NCBI GenBank assembly: GCA_917880885.1
Contig: OU862920.1
Location: 40,955,019 to 41,019,018 of the forward strand
Origin: Limnephilus marmoratus
Lineage: Eukaryota > Arthropoda > Insecta > Trichoptera > Limnephilidae
Reading direction: 5' to 3'
Length of the DNA stretch: 64,000 nt
The translations under genes were made by a program, and so were the position numbers. Shown here one piece after another: positions 1-12,600 of the stretch (within the stretch, counting starts at the first letter, position 1; every line of letters starts with the position of its first letter). A model generated the notes under the pieces. That model was given only the letters and a program-made list of their open reading frames with translations, did no database searches and was not told the DNA's origin.

Positions 1-490
1 CAAGTCTTGAACTGTTCGATAATCCGGTCACTGTAGTCATTAAAATATTATCCATAAGACGTGTAGGCAACTGCCTAGGGGGCATTGGGTAGGGGCCTCT
101 AGGGTAAAGGGCCCCGAAGTGCATTGCCTAGGGGCCCCGACATGTTTAAGCCGGCCCTGGCAGGGCCGTATTGTCCATAAGGCAGTGTAAGCCACCGCCT
201 TCGAAAATCCAGTCACTTTGCCAGGGCCGTAATATCACTAAAAGTGTAGGCAACTACCTAGGGGCCCTGCATCGGGTAGGGGCCCCTAGGGTAAATAAGG
301 GGCCCCGAGACTTGCATTGCCTAGGGGCCCCGACGTGTTTAAGCCAGTCCTGGAAGGGCCGTATTGTCCACAAGGCGGTGTAGGCCCATGCCTAGGGACC
401 ACGCATCGGCTAGGGGCCCCTATGGTAAAGGGGGCCCGACAAGTGCATTGAGTAGGGGCCCCGACATGTTTAATCCGGCCCTGACTATAT
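1..490. repeat. Array of GGGGCCCC-rich units bounded by CAGGGCC / GGCCCTG
   Basis: Three or more diverged copies of a 120-190 bp unit stand head to tail (about 45-162, 163-353, 354-485). Each carries a block like GGCAACTGCCTAGGGGCCC, then GGGTAGGGGCCCCTAGGGTA, then GCATTGCCTAGGGGCCCCG, and ends near CCGGCCCTGG. CAGGGCC at one end and GGCCCTG at the other form short inverted termini, so this may be a tandemly arrayed hAT-type MITE. Two more units are at 30026-30268. The composition is far richer in GC than the flanks. Confidence 0.7.
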
Positions 491-2149
491 ACCAGACGAG
501 GAAAATTTACAATAAAAAATAGAAAATAAAATTCATTCAAAAATAAAACGCATTCAAAATTTGCTGAGGATATTTCAACATACAAACTGTTCCAAACGGT
601 TTCACATAAAATACTGTATCTCCGTCAATTTTTCGAATATCTTTTAAAAAATTGGTGAGAGCATTCTAAACAAGTGCATCTATCAAAAAATGAAATAAAA
701 ATTACAATATTTTTTTTACAGTGGTGTCTTAAAGCCTTGTTTAGGGTTTGATCAAGGGAATATGGAGGAGTTTGGGGGCCCCCCAAGACTGGAGGCCCGG
801 GGCGGACCGCCCCCCCCGCCCCCCCCTTAGTCCGCCACTGTATAGTGCTCGTGTGAGATTAGCATTACGGTATTGCGAAAAGTGAAGATTTGGTGAATTC
901 TTTGTGTAATGAGAGGCTAAATACATAGATGGCAGTATTAGAGATTCATGAAAATGGTTGTATAAATTATATATAAATTAGATATGTATAAGATTCAGTG
1001 GGTATTTCACCATCCTCTCGATAACTATCCATTGTAATAAATAAATTAATGTTCGCAAACGGGTAGAACTCAGAAAACTTATCCAATAATATATAGCGAC
1101 TATATATACATAGCCAATATATATACCAAAATGGTAAACTCAGAATTAACAAATAAATAAATCGTTAAGTCCCGGTGGCAAGCATTCAAAAAGAAGAAAA
1201 TAGGGAGATTTGTAAATACAAACGTAAGAGGGAGCAAGCTAATATTAAAAAACGATTATAATTAAGCGAAAATCTTTAAAAAAAAATTATGCATTTAAAA
1301 TAGAGCAAAAATCTCTCGACAAATGCATAAGTTGCGTTTAAAGATACCCTGTGATTTTTTCATACCTATAAGATTTTACGTAACAGAAAACAATAATTTT
1401 CAAGGCATACTTGGCATTTTTTTTCTTTCAGGGAAATTTCATATAATTAACGTTTCATCTTTACAAATTATCTTCAATGTAAACATATATTTTTAAGGAA
1501 CTTAAAAACTGAAAGTCTTCAGGAGAAATATGATGTTAATCGGTAGAAATGCGGAATGCGGGGGCTTAAATCGAAAATAAAGTTATGGATAGTGCTTATT
1601 GAGAGGATGGTGAAATACACTCTTAAGAGGAAACCGGGTTGCCGAGAAATTTGAACATTAATATTTTACCAAACAGTTGCTATCACTTTCGCTCTTATTC
1701 CCCCGAATACTGAACGAAGGGGACAACTTCACCTCAGGCTGATAATACCTAAATAAAACCATCAAAATCGAGGTTTTGTATTCCCCATTTTTCTTCTCTA
1801 AAACTGGACCGATTTTTAAGATTTTTTTTACTAACTGAAGAAAATACTCTAATGTCTCTGCGTTACGCTTTTAAAAATACATTTTCTAAGTGGTAGGCTG
1901 AATGTCTGTTGATGGCATTCAAACTAGGCAAGAAAAAAGTACCATGCAAGAAGTTTAAGAATCATATCAAGAGGAGCTACCGTGCTCAGGCTGAATGTCC
2001 TGGGGAACAGTGTCACGATTGGTGCCTCCGAGAAACAAGGTCGCATCTCGGAGTATTTAGACCTTACTCCAGCACTCGGGGCTCTGCTGGAGTGGACCTT
2101 CTATTTCCCTGGTAACTTGGGGGATAAAAAAATTGGACCACTCGAAAAC
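491..2149. other. AT-rich stretch without a recognisable gene; one hAT-like end
   Basis: I see no coding exon here. At about 770-842 is a C/G-rich stretch ending in TTAGTCCGCCACTG, which looks like one terminus of a CAGTGGCGG-type hAT MITE (compare 25412-25712); a partner end is not clear. The remainder is plain AT-rich sequence. Confidence 0.4.
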
Positions 2150-2635
2150 TAGGGGCCTTTTGGGAACCAAGGAGTACTGAGGCCACCTCTGTGGATTTTC
2201 TCCTCCATGAACTCTTCCCTTGTGGGGCCTTCAAGGAACCAAGGGGAAGGGCTCTCTTCCAGCGCGGGGCCTTTGTGGAACCAAGGAGGAGTGAAGTGGA
2301 GAGATGATGTCCTCTTCCATGTGGGACCTTCGGGGAACCATGTAGGAGTGAAGAGGAGAAATGAGGCCATCTCTGTAAACTCTTCCTCTGTGGGGCATTG
2401 TGGAACCAAGGAGGAGTGAGGAGGAGAGATGAAGTCCTCTTCCCTCCTGGGGCCCTCGGGGAACCAAGCTGGAGTTGACTTTTCCCTTGTGGGGCCTTTA
2501 GGGAACCAAGGGGAGGTGGACTCTCCGTCCGTGGAGCCTTCGGGGAACTAAGGAGTGGAGAGGAGAGATGAAGCCCTCTTCCGTCGTGGGGCCTTCAGGG
2601 AACCAAGGAGGAGTGAAGAGGGGAAATGAGACCTG
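2150..2635. repeat. Minisatellite, units of about 40-72 bp
   Basis: A phrase like GTGGGGCCTTCGGGGAACCA recurs about nine times (starting near 2152, 2224, 2264, 2323, 2390, 2449, 2490, 2540, 2587), joined by GGAGTGAAGAGGAGAGATGA and CCTCTTCC blocks. Unit length varies, so the array has expanded and lost parts. Open frames on both strands here are by-products of the repeat. Confidence 0.85.
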
Positions 2636-2677
2636 GGAAGACACATTGTCGAACCTGAAGATACAGCTTAATTTCCA

Positions 2678-2965
2678 TTGATAATCCTGGTGAATTTTAT
2701 AAAAGAGACTGGGTTACTGTCAAAGAATGAGGTAAAATGGGAGATAGTACAATGGGTCTATGGCCTAAGTGCTCACGGGAACTATATATATGTAAACCGT
2801 CTCCGCTTAAAAAAAATAGAAATAGAACTTATCAAAAAAGCAAAATGTGCTGACATGCTAGTGATAGATATCCATAATATTTTTTCAATTGTGTCAAAAT
2901 CCAGTGAGGAAATTTGGGAAAACATTTGTATGGACAAAATGCCGCCCGATTTCCTTTTAATATGA
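2678..2965 (+). other. Unrecognised 95-codon open frame
   Basis: A 95-codon frame in AT-rich DNA starts at ATG 2678 and ends in a stop after a hydrophobic tail (MPPDFLLI). It has mixed charged residues (KKIEIELIKKAKC, SSEEIWENICMDK), not the low-complexity look of most chance frames nearby. I recognise no family and see no splice partner. It may be a fragment of a transposon protein or chance. Confidence 0.15.
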
Positions 2966-3419
2966 AGGCGAACATATTGTCACAGCTTTAATTTTCATCC
3001 TTGTAAAACTACAATTGTAAAATGAATCAGAAGATAACAAATCATATCATTATTTTAGCTGTTGAGGACTAAATTAATGAAGTGAGAAATCGAGCAGCTC
3101 TGGTCCAGGACCCAATAACACAATGGAGCAAGAAAAACCATTAGCAAATTGGTTTCAACAACACATTCAAGCGAGAATCAACAGCAACACATTCAAGGAA
3201 ATAAGGAGACAACCTGCCCTGTTAAACTAATATGTGGTTCAGAGTTTGGATCAATACCACACCAGATTAATCCAACTATATAGCAATCCTACCGAGTTCC
3301 ATAAGTATATATATGTAAGTAAAAAGAAGAAGAAAAATCTTATTCTAGTTAGATTTGCTTTTGGCTAAAGTACTACATAATCCACTTCTAATCACTCATT
3401 TTCCTACTCACTAATTTAT

Positions 3420-4215
3420 TATCTCGATGTTGTTGTGCAAAGATTATTTCTGTATGTTGTCGTAATGATGATAATCTCTCTCTGTTGTCGTATAATGGAA
3501 GGCCCTCAATTTTGTTGAATAACGGAAAACTATCAAAGTTATTGTATGACGATGTACTCTTCTCTCATCGATGTTAAATTAAGAAAATCTCTTGATGATT
3601 ATCTAACAATGTTATTGTTAGATGATAATCCCCCCACTATTTTCAAACAGTAAAAATGTCTCATTGTTGCTTATTATTTTGGTAATCTTTCTCACACAAA
3701 TTTTCAAAAGAGAATAATTAATCTGCTATGTTATTTTAGAGTGAAAATATATTTATCAATTTTGTATTTGTATAATAAGTTTCCAAAGTTTGTTTTGTGT
3801 GATGATCAATTCTCAATATTGTCAAATGAAGAAAATGTTCTAATGATGTACGATGATAAGCTCTCAAAGTCGTGGACTGTGGATATTCACCCAACATGTT
3901 TGTATGAAGATATGGCACTATAACAAGGTAATTGTCTAAGTGTTGTTTGTCAGATTATAATTTGTTCAGTAGGACCCGGAATCGCCACTTTTCTGAATTT
4001 GCTACAACGATTCCGGGTCCTATCGATAAATAATATCTTTCCATGTGTGATGATATTATTATTCTACTAATGGATGCTACTGTACGATACAGATCTCTCT
4101 TTCTCTATATTTTTTTGTGATGATAATCTCTCAATGTTGTTGTACAATGATAGTGTTTCAATGTTGTTGTATGATAATAATCTCTCTCTGTTGTCGCCTG
4201 ATTATTATTCTACTC
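3420..4215. repeat. Degenerate T/G/A repeats around a GATGATAATCTCTC motif
   Basis: Variants of GATGATAATCTCTCAATG and TTGTTGTATGATGAT recur many times with irregular spacing (near 3465, 3545, 3590, 4115, 4165). Read in frame they give runs such as MLLYDDNLSML, but stops break them. This is best read as an old minisatellite. Confidence 0.55.
3970..4022. repeat. 15-bp perfect inverted repeat (hairpin)
   Basis: TAGGACCCGGAATCG (3970-3984) and its exact reverse complement (4008-4022) flank a 23-nt spacer. The high GC of the arms stands out in AT-rich surroundings. It may be the collapsed remnant of a TIR element. Confidence 0.75.
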
Positions 4216-4399
4216 ATAATCAACTATGTTACTGTAAAATTATGGTGTATCTAACTATTCCTGTAAAACTCACGATGGGCCGACAGAGGTTCTGCACGGG
4301 TTCCTTTACAACAGGGGTGGAGAAACTGAGACCTGCAAGGCTTTTTGGTGAGGCCCATATGCACTTTTGTGCACCGTGATGAAAGAACCGAAAAAATAC

Positions 4400-5440
4400 A
4401 TTCAGAACGCGAGAACGGTTCTCTTTCACGGTATTTTAGATTCATTTTCACGGTATGTTGGTTAAATAATAATAAAATCTTTTTAGTGTTGATTGTCCAA
4501 TATTCACACAAACATTCATCACAAACCAGTCTTATGTTTGAATGCATGAAAAAATTCCAATTGCGTGTTGACGCATTTCGTAGGAAACCATTCTCGCGTT
4601 CCAAGTGCAGTTATAAAATTTAAGTTGCAGCCTGAATCATGAAAACCATTTTGGATGCAGTGTCGAATCTGGGGACATGGGCGCAGATTTACTCTAAAGT
4701 TAAAACCAGTTTTGTTTTCCAAACGCCGGATGAAATTCTACACCGTTCTAAAGTTCCGAGTGAGTTTACAATTGTAATTTCTTGCAAAATCTGAGGAGAA
4801 CCATTTGCTTGTTCCGCGTGTAAGCATAATTTAAACTGGGGCTCACATACTTAAAATCTGTATTGTGTTCGAAATGTAACGATGAAGCCGGTTATGGGTT
4901 CATCTGCTAACACATTTTAGGAAATGCCAGTTGTAGGTTCATCTGCTGAAAAATCAGGAAACCGTTTAAGTGTTCCAAGTGCAATTTATGAAATTTGAGT
5001 TGCAGACTTTGTGCTTCAAAAATTAAAGGAAAACCATTTTCGGGTTTTGGGTTTAATAATAATTAAAACTGGGGATTCGCCCAAAGATTCACTGAAGATA
5101 AAACCAATGTTGTGTTCCGAATGCACAGTTAAAATTCCATTTGCGGTTTCAACTCTGAAGCATTTCGAAGTAAGCCGTTCTTTTGTTCTGAGCGGGGTAT
5201 AAAAATCTAGTTGCCCAACATATGTTGCAAAATTCCTAGGAAAGCTATTAGTACATTCTGAGTTTTATCCTAATTAAAGATGGGAAAACTCATACAGATT
5301 CGCGCCAAAGTTAAAATCAGTTTGGTGTTCAGAGTGCGATGATAAAATTCCAGTTGTAGATTCATTTGCTGTCACATTTTGAAGGAACCCATTCTCGTGC
5401 TTGAAGTGGAATTATAACATTCTAGTTGCTGTCAGAAACG
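4400..5440 (+). pseudogene. Degenerate zinc-finger-like repeat array
   Basis: A phrase like GTTCCAAGTGCAATTATAAA followed by TTCCAGTTGTAG recurs near 4597, 4865, 4973, 5113, 5324 and 5397. Translated locally it gives CSKCSYKI, CSECTVKI and CSECDDKI, preceded by KPF and followed in places by a histidine (LKHFE). That resembles the KPFxCxxC...H pattern of C2H2 fingers. Frames shift and stops intervene, and spacing varies from about 70 to 140 nt, so no intact finger exists. I infer a relic of a finger array or an old repeat that once coded for one. Confidence 0.35.
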
Positions 5441-5562
5441 GAGAAAAATCATTATCATATGTGATGATAATGATTTTTATAATTAAAATCATTATCATAT
5501 TCTGGGTGAAGTTTTAATCAAAGCGAGTCCCCGCATATAAAACTCTTAAGTTAATAGTTAGA

Positions 5563-5775
5563 TATTGAAATAAAAGAGGTATGATATGACGGCCGCCGGA
5601 CCTTTGGCGGACCACCGTCTATTAGGTGTAGTTTGAATATGGAAAGAATTTTTTCATTCAGTTGTTTTTTTAAGGTATGCAGTAGTATTGGTTAAAAATA
5701 TCGGTAATGCCAGGAAACACAGTCCCACCCAGTAAAAGCTGCCGATAGTACATCTCTTATATTTCGATCATCATC
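5563..5775. mobile_element. MITE with AGATATTGAAAT termini, copy 1
   Basis: The left end AGATATTGAAATAAAAGAG and right end CTCTTATATTTCGATC are imperfect inverted repeats. The interior shares CAGTCCCACCCAGTAAAA (in inverse orientation) with the copy at 13663-13965. It abuts a LINE fragment. Confidence 0.6.
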
Positions 5776-6080
5776 ACTATTGGCTCTACAACCCCTGGTG
5801 GGTCTTGGCCTCCTCAAGAGTCTTTTTCCACTCATCTCGGTTTTGTGCCAGCTCTCTCCAGTTTAGAAGCTCCAACGTAGATATGTATTTGAGGAGCTAT
5901 CGCTCCATCTTATTCTTGGCCTTCCCAGGCTCCTTTACCCTTTCGGTCTTGAGTTCAGCAGGGACTTTGGTGCTTGATGCTCGGTCATTCTCTCCACGTG
6001 ACCCAGCCACCGAAGTCTTCCCAGTTTTATAAATTTTTTGATGTTAAGCTTCTTAAACAGAGCATATAGCTCATTGTTGT
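5776..6080 (-). pseudogene. 3' end of a non-LTR retrotransposon reverse transcriptase
   Basis: Read on the minus strand this gives a broken tail with GHVERM-like and NRDEWKKTLEEAKTHQGL phrases followed by a stop. That is typical of the C-terminal end of LINE polyproteins of the endonuclease-reverse-transcriptase type. Stops and a frameshift interrupt it. It lies about 0.55 kb upstream of gene 1's first coding exon. Confidence 0.6.
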
Positions 6081-6621
6081 AACTTATATTTCAATATCTT
6101 TGGTTAAAACCAATCTTTTGTTCTGAACTTAACGTAAAAATTCAAGATATTCGAACAATTCTTGGCAGATGTGAAAAAAAATCAGTATTTGGTGAAATGA
6201 GGCCGTAATAATATATTGAAGTTTCCGCCCTCCTTTGATTCTATATTGTGTCGTATCTCATACGCTTTCATTATTTTCAATAATGTATATTGATTAAAAA
6301 TCGTGTTAATTATATGTTTAAATATATTCGCTTAGGTACTTCGAACAAAATTTATAGAATACTTATCCAATTTATTATATTGAGTATATTTATATTTCAT
6401 GGATTTTAGGTATTTTTGTGCTACAACAAAACCTCGGAGGAATTAAAGTAAAATCTTTTAATATTTATAGTAATTCTTAGTAGCTGTTGAGACTGTGCAC
6501 TATACCGATTATTTATGTATTGGTATATAACACAAATTTTATTTAAAATGTTTGAAAATTTTATTTAAAACCTGAAACCACATTGAATTCTAATGCTTTT
6601 TGTATTACATATTAATTATAG

Positions 6622-6686
6622 ATTAAAAGAGAACATGTCTTCTCCACATAACGACCGCTGGCAGACATTGGAGGAGTACATTGATG
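6622..6686 (+). CDS. Gene 1 coding exon 1 (start exon)
   Basis: The acceptor TTAATTATAG is followed by 13 nt of UTR and the ATG at 6635. The exon codes for 17 residues (MSSPHNDRWQTLEEYID) and ends in phase 1 at GATG/gtaaatat. In the other frames it has stops, which supports this start. Confidence 0.7.
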
Positions 6687-9600
6687 GTAAATATGCCAAT
6701 TTAAAATTCTGTTATATGTGTATCTCATTTTGTGATATCTGTCATCAGTGCTATTCAACTTCATTTCCTCCAAGCATCTAACATACACCATTTCATTTAT
6801 TGATCACTGCTTCTATTACAACCACTTAGAACAGTAAAGATCCTTCTGACAAAGCAAAGTCATGCGATAATGGACTAGGGATAGAAATAGTTAAGAGTTA
6901 TTGCTTAAAATATTGCTATGTCAGATGGAACCTTGTTATTCAACGAAGTCGATTTTAGCCATTCGATTTATTTTACATTTGGTATTTTTTAAATCATTAT
7001 TTTAGGATGCGAGGACATCAATATGTCATTTTCAAACGTCAACTTGCAGAGTTTGGAAGAAGATCCTGATGGTAAATATAATTTATAATATTATATTACT
7101 ATCGTCAAACAGCATGTAGGTACCAATTAAATAATACTCTCCAAGATAAGGGAGACATAGAGGGAGGCCTCTACGGAGCAGCGGTGAAGATTACTGCTTT
7201 CCAAAGTGATGATAAAAGAAATAGCATGCTTATGGCACTAGGTTTTCGAGGCCCCCTCCTAGAATATTACAGTTTTGTGCTTGAGTTCAGAGTTATCTGA
7301 AATATGAACAAACTGGATAATTATTTTTACTGTAATCAGTATTTTTAGTCGCTCTTGACCCATTCTTCATTGTAGAAATTTTTGATGATACAAAACGATC
7401 TTACTTCTTTTGCTAAAATGTTAGGCGCAGTAAAAGCGGTATTAGAATGTTTACAAATCACCGATCATTCTTTAAATAACTCTGTCGGTTTGTGTATATT
7501 TAATTATTTCATGTATATATTTCTATTCATTGTTGTACAAATATTATTTTTGTGATCATTTTTATGTGGAAAATATCATTTCATCCCATCCATTTCATAA
7601 AATTTCATTAAAACTTCAAATAAAAGAAAAACGAAATCTACAATGGAGCAAATTTTGGACGTTTGCGCATCGCTGAATCTCATAAAAGTCACCCGAGCCA
7701 CTGACAGTGCAAGACTTTGACGATATATGAATCAAGATGGCTTTGACTAATTATAAGACAATTTTTAAGGTGAACTAAAAAAAAGGTTATCAAAAAACAA
7801 TCTTGTTGGTATCCCACTCTATCGACTATTTGAAAGTTGACTCTAGTCACAACTGATATTTTCAAACCCCTCGTATCCATCTTCAGATCTGGCCAAGAGG
7901 AGAAAAAAGAATTGTCACTGCACACATTGTCAATAGTCACAGCAGTATTTCGATATCTTGGGTAAGGAGGCGTTCAAGTATTACGTTATGCAATTTTTGA
8001 TTATTTTTGACCCCCCCTCCCCCCATGTAACGCGCCGTAACGTTTTTCCGTTCCACCCCCCCCACCCCCCCCCCCCTAAACGTTACGTAACGCCCAAGTG
8101 ACAATTTTTACCTGAAAGTCACAATTAAGTTGTGGAAAGTACTGGAAAATCGCTTGAATACCTTTTTTCTTGTTTTAATCGCATTTGCGGTAATAAATAA
8201 AACAAGAGATTTCGAGAACGAAAAGGATTGCCAACATGGAAGATTTTAATCGTAACGCACAGTAACGTTTCACAAGACCTCCCCCCCCCTAAAGTGCGTT
8301 ACGTAATACTTAAACGGCCCCTAATCTGGAGGTATGTTGCCTGTTGTATGCTGATGACGCGGTGCTGATTTCTAACAGTATGGAAAATCTGCAGTCTCTC
8401 ATGTCTAGGATGAACGAAGTATGTATGAAGAATGAGTTAATGATGAATGTGAGTAAGTCTAAAGGAATGATGAGTATTTGGAGCAGATGGATGAGTTTGT
8501 GTGCTTGAGAAGTATGTTTACTACAGATGGGAAGGCTGAAAGACATATTGAAAGAAGGGTAAAGGCAGGTAACTCCATTCATGGAGGACTGTATGCCGTT
8601 GGCGCCAACAAAAAATTGTCCAAAGAAGTGAAGTTAGTCATCCATAATGGAGTGCTGGTACCTACCCTGATGTATGGCAGTGAGGCATAGAACTGGCAGA
8701 GGAAGGATGAAAGTAGACTGAATGCTGTAGAAATAAGATCCCTGAGGCGTCTGTGTGGTAACACCATGTACGATCTTGTGAGAAATGTGGAGATCCGCGA
8801 AGAATGCAAGGCTGATGTAAGCGTTATGAGTAAGATTAAGAAAGAGACACTCAGATGGTTTGGGCATGTAGAGCGAATGAACGAGGAAGTAGTGTAAGGA
8901 GAACATGTGACGCAAATGTGAATGGTAGAAGAAGTCGGGGACGCCCGAGGAAGACATGGCACGACATGTGAAGAGTCGGAATAATAAAAGAGCATGTATG
9001 AGACGATGTATGAATATGAACAAGGCAAGGAGTGTGTGCCAAGATCGAGTTGTTTGGCGGTCTGTCCTCTCTGCCTACCCCTGCGGAGAAACAGCGTGAT
9101 GGTTAGTTAGTTAGTTAGTATTTGATCTCACTCTTGTTTTTTTTTGTGTAATCTCGCAGCTTGAGATAGTTCTTTTAAATCAGCTGATTTTAACTACACG
9201 GCTGATTTAAATCCTATAAGCCACTATTATACTTGTATTACAGGAATGGAGATTAAATGAATTGTATTTATTGTTAGAACCGAGTAAAGATTATGGATTC
9301 GTTGACTAGCTGAGAGCTAAATTGTGAGAGAGTGAGACTACCTGTACAATGGTTTATATACCTTATAATCTTCCCGTCTCTCTCACTACTCGGGAAGTTC
9401 CACAGGCTTGTCCCAAAAAATGAATCCATCATCAATGAATTCTTAGCGAGGCTTTTGGTGATGTAATTTATCTCTCCAACTTTGGCTTTCCTATAAGCAT
9501 CCTGAACAAAAATTAAAACCTTAAAAAATTGTTTTTACAGATTTTGAAGGGATAGACGTGTCATTCTCCGACGAACAGTGGCAGACTTTGGGGGAGGGCA

Positions 9601-12600
9601 ACTCCAACGGTAATGTAATCACATATATGTAAAAAATATACTACAGACTGAAATACTGCTATAATTTTAATGCTGATCAATAAGTGGTCATCTAGTGTTA
9701 ATTCCAGACTTTCTACATAAATATAAAAACCATTGTATAATGTAAATAAAATTTAAAAAAAAAACAAATAAATCACTGAACATACTGATAACACACACCA
9801 CATGCTTTCAGTATTATGCAACCAAACTTTTTAACTGAATCCTTCCGAAACAACTACTGCAAATACATCTACAAATATTCACAAAAAACATATCACACCC
9901 TGGTCAAAAATCAAGATATTCACTTTATTCAAAACATTATAATTCCTAACCACACATAATTAAACTGTAAAAAGTGTAAAATATATAAACATGTTTTTCA
10001 AGCATTTACCAACTATACACACACTAACAATATACACATAAATTACAACGTGTCCGGAAACTCGTAGTACAAGCGGGAAACTGGTGAATCTACATTACGT
10101 AGTAAACCCAAAAAACTTATTTTTTCAATCTGAGCATTTCGATTTTAAAATTATATTTTTTCTATTTTTCTATTTTTTCGGCAACTAAAGGGTTAAAAAA
10201 ATTTTTGAGCCCGGTTTACCCTTCAATGCATTTTATAAGACATTACACAGCTGAAATCAACCCCCTAGTGAAAACTTTTTTCAAATTTAACCAAAAAAAT
10301 TCCAACTTTGGACCCGATTTACTCGAAAACAGAGCTCAAATCAAAAATTTTTATCACAAATCCACTCCAAATGTGATGTAGATTTACCAGTTTCCCGCTT
10401 GTACTACGAGTTTCCGGACACCGTGTATATATTTTTTTCTAAATAATCAATTTACAATAAACCATTAAAATTTTAAAAAAAAACTAACTTTCTACTACAA
10501 CACATATATACTTGTCACACTTAACCATAGCCACATAAACACCTCAGCACAGGTTCTCCTAGTGAGGTGTTCACGAAGCATACATTAAATAATACCCACT
10601 CACAGTTTCACATTCTCAAAACTACCTTACACTCAACATAATAAAAGTTCAAAATATATTACATAAAAATGTTAAACACTGTAATATATAGACATAAATA
10701 AATATAAACTCTTCCGCGATTGACTTTGTCTCAAAAGTATTAGGTATAGTCTTACAGTATATATAAGGCACTGACCACTTTGGCACAATACTGATATCTG
10801 TGTGCTCTCACTGGGGTCACCCAAGATATTCGTCTAATAGACTGGTAGAGCATTTTGTACGACTTTCAACTTATTTTATTTCACTTCTTCAAACTTATTT
10901 TGTGGCACCATTTTAATTCGAAATGAATAGAAAACTTAGTTTTTACCACTTTCTTATTTTATTTCAAATATTACATTATCCTTGTTTTTTTTCAGACCTG
11001 TATATCGAGCACAACGTCATCAATGATGATCCTTTGACTATAGTGGTGGACCAAGGTCAGGTTGAGCAGAAAGAAAATGTAAGAATTGATGGTTTTTATC
11101 TTTATCTAATACAGATAAATCAAAATCCTTGATATAAACTACCACTTTGTCAGACGTTGGAAGACACTTTCAGAATCCACCTCTAAATATCCAGTGCTTT
11201 CCAATATTTTTTATTCCTCTCCCTTTTCTCCCCTTCCCTTCATTTGAAAAAGCCATAGTCGTAATGGCCACAGGCTTATTAGACTATCATTCAACATCAC
11301 ATACAATCTTCAAAGCAACAAAGTGCCCTAAAATTCCCACATAATATTTTAGACAAAATAGCATACTTAATCATTAAGTTTGATAATATTTTTTTGACCT
11401 TTTGTAAATTTTTAAAATTCACAACATCGAACCCAGATCCAAAATAGCATGGACGTTTATGATAAGTGGATATTGTTTTTAAAAATCTAGACTTTCACAT
11501 TTACCCGGTAATCAGATAAATTTGAATGTCTTAAAGCACCCTCGAGATAATAACTAAGCAGCGATGTTCAAAGATAGCAAACTATTATTTAAACCTCAAA
11601 CACTAACTACTGCAAATGTCTTCCAATCTAGTATCGAACCAATAAATCCGTCCCTTTTATATCGGCCTATCAAAAAGAAAAATTTCAAATATCTGAAAAT
11701 TGATTTTATGTATACCTACAGTACTCTCTCACTCTAATCCACCACCCAAAAAAACCAGGCAAATATTTAATTTGTGAAAGCAGCGGATTACAGTGCATAT
11801 ATTTACAAAATATGCTAAAAATTAAACAGGTACTCATTTCATAAAAATGAACCAACACTACTATCGATCTTCAACAAAAATTTTTGGTCTAAAAAGTTAA
11901 AGGTCCTAATAATTTGTTTTCTCTTGCAAGAAGACTGCAATTTGTGAACTTATTTTAACAAAAAAACTTGGCAGAAATAAAAGAAGAGAAACATTTAAGA
12001 TATTCACTAGAACACATAGAACTAAGTGAAAAACGAAATGTCCTAAAACAACAATAATTAACCCTGGTGACTGTAAAATGGTAAGCGAGAGCAAGCTAGA
12101 TGGCAGTATGGTAAATGAGTGTATAAGAGTAAGATAACCCAACCTGTCGGTGCTCAAAGCTTGGCACCTGAGTCTAGACCAACAATACTCAACCTTTTTT
12201 CTCTTCGGGCCACATACATGTATTAGTATATATATAACATATATAACACCAGTATAGTGTATGACCCCCCCCCCCCCCCCCCCCCAACAAAGAAATATTC
12301 TTCTTCCCATTTGTCTTGAAGCACTCTCTTTTCATCGGACATTTTTTGATTGCATTTTGAAGACACTCCCGCCATTAATAATAATAATAATTTGATAATT
12401 TGTAGAGCGCCGTTTATGTGAAAAATCACCTAATATGCGTATTTAAATTATAACAAAACGGTACTTTATACGACAGCAATAAATGCTGTATAAATTAGTA
12501 GGTAGGTACCTGACTAACCAGTAACATTAACCAGTTTTTATCTATTATAATTGATGCTGTTGTTTCTAGAAGTGGCACTTTTATTTATAAATAATTATTT

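Noticed and set aside
2149..2467. Overlapping open frames of 70-86 codons
   Set aside because: They are translations of the minisatellite on both strands.
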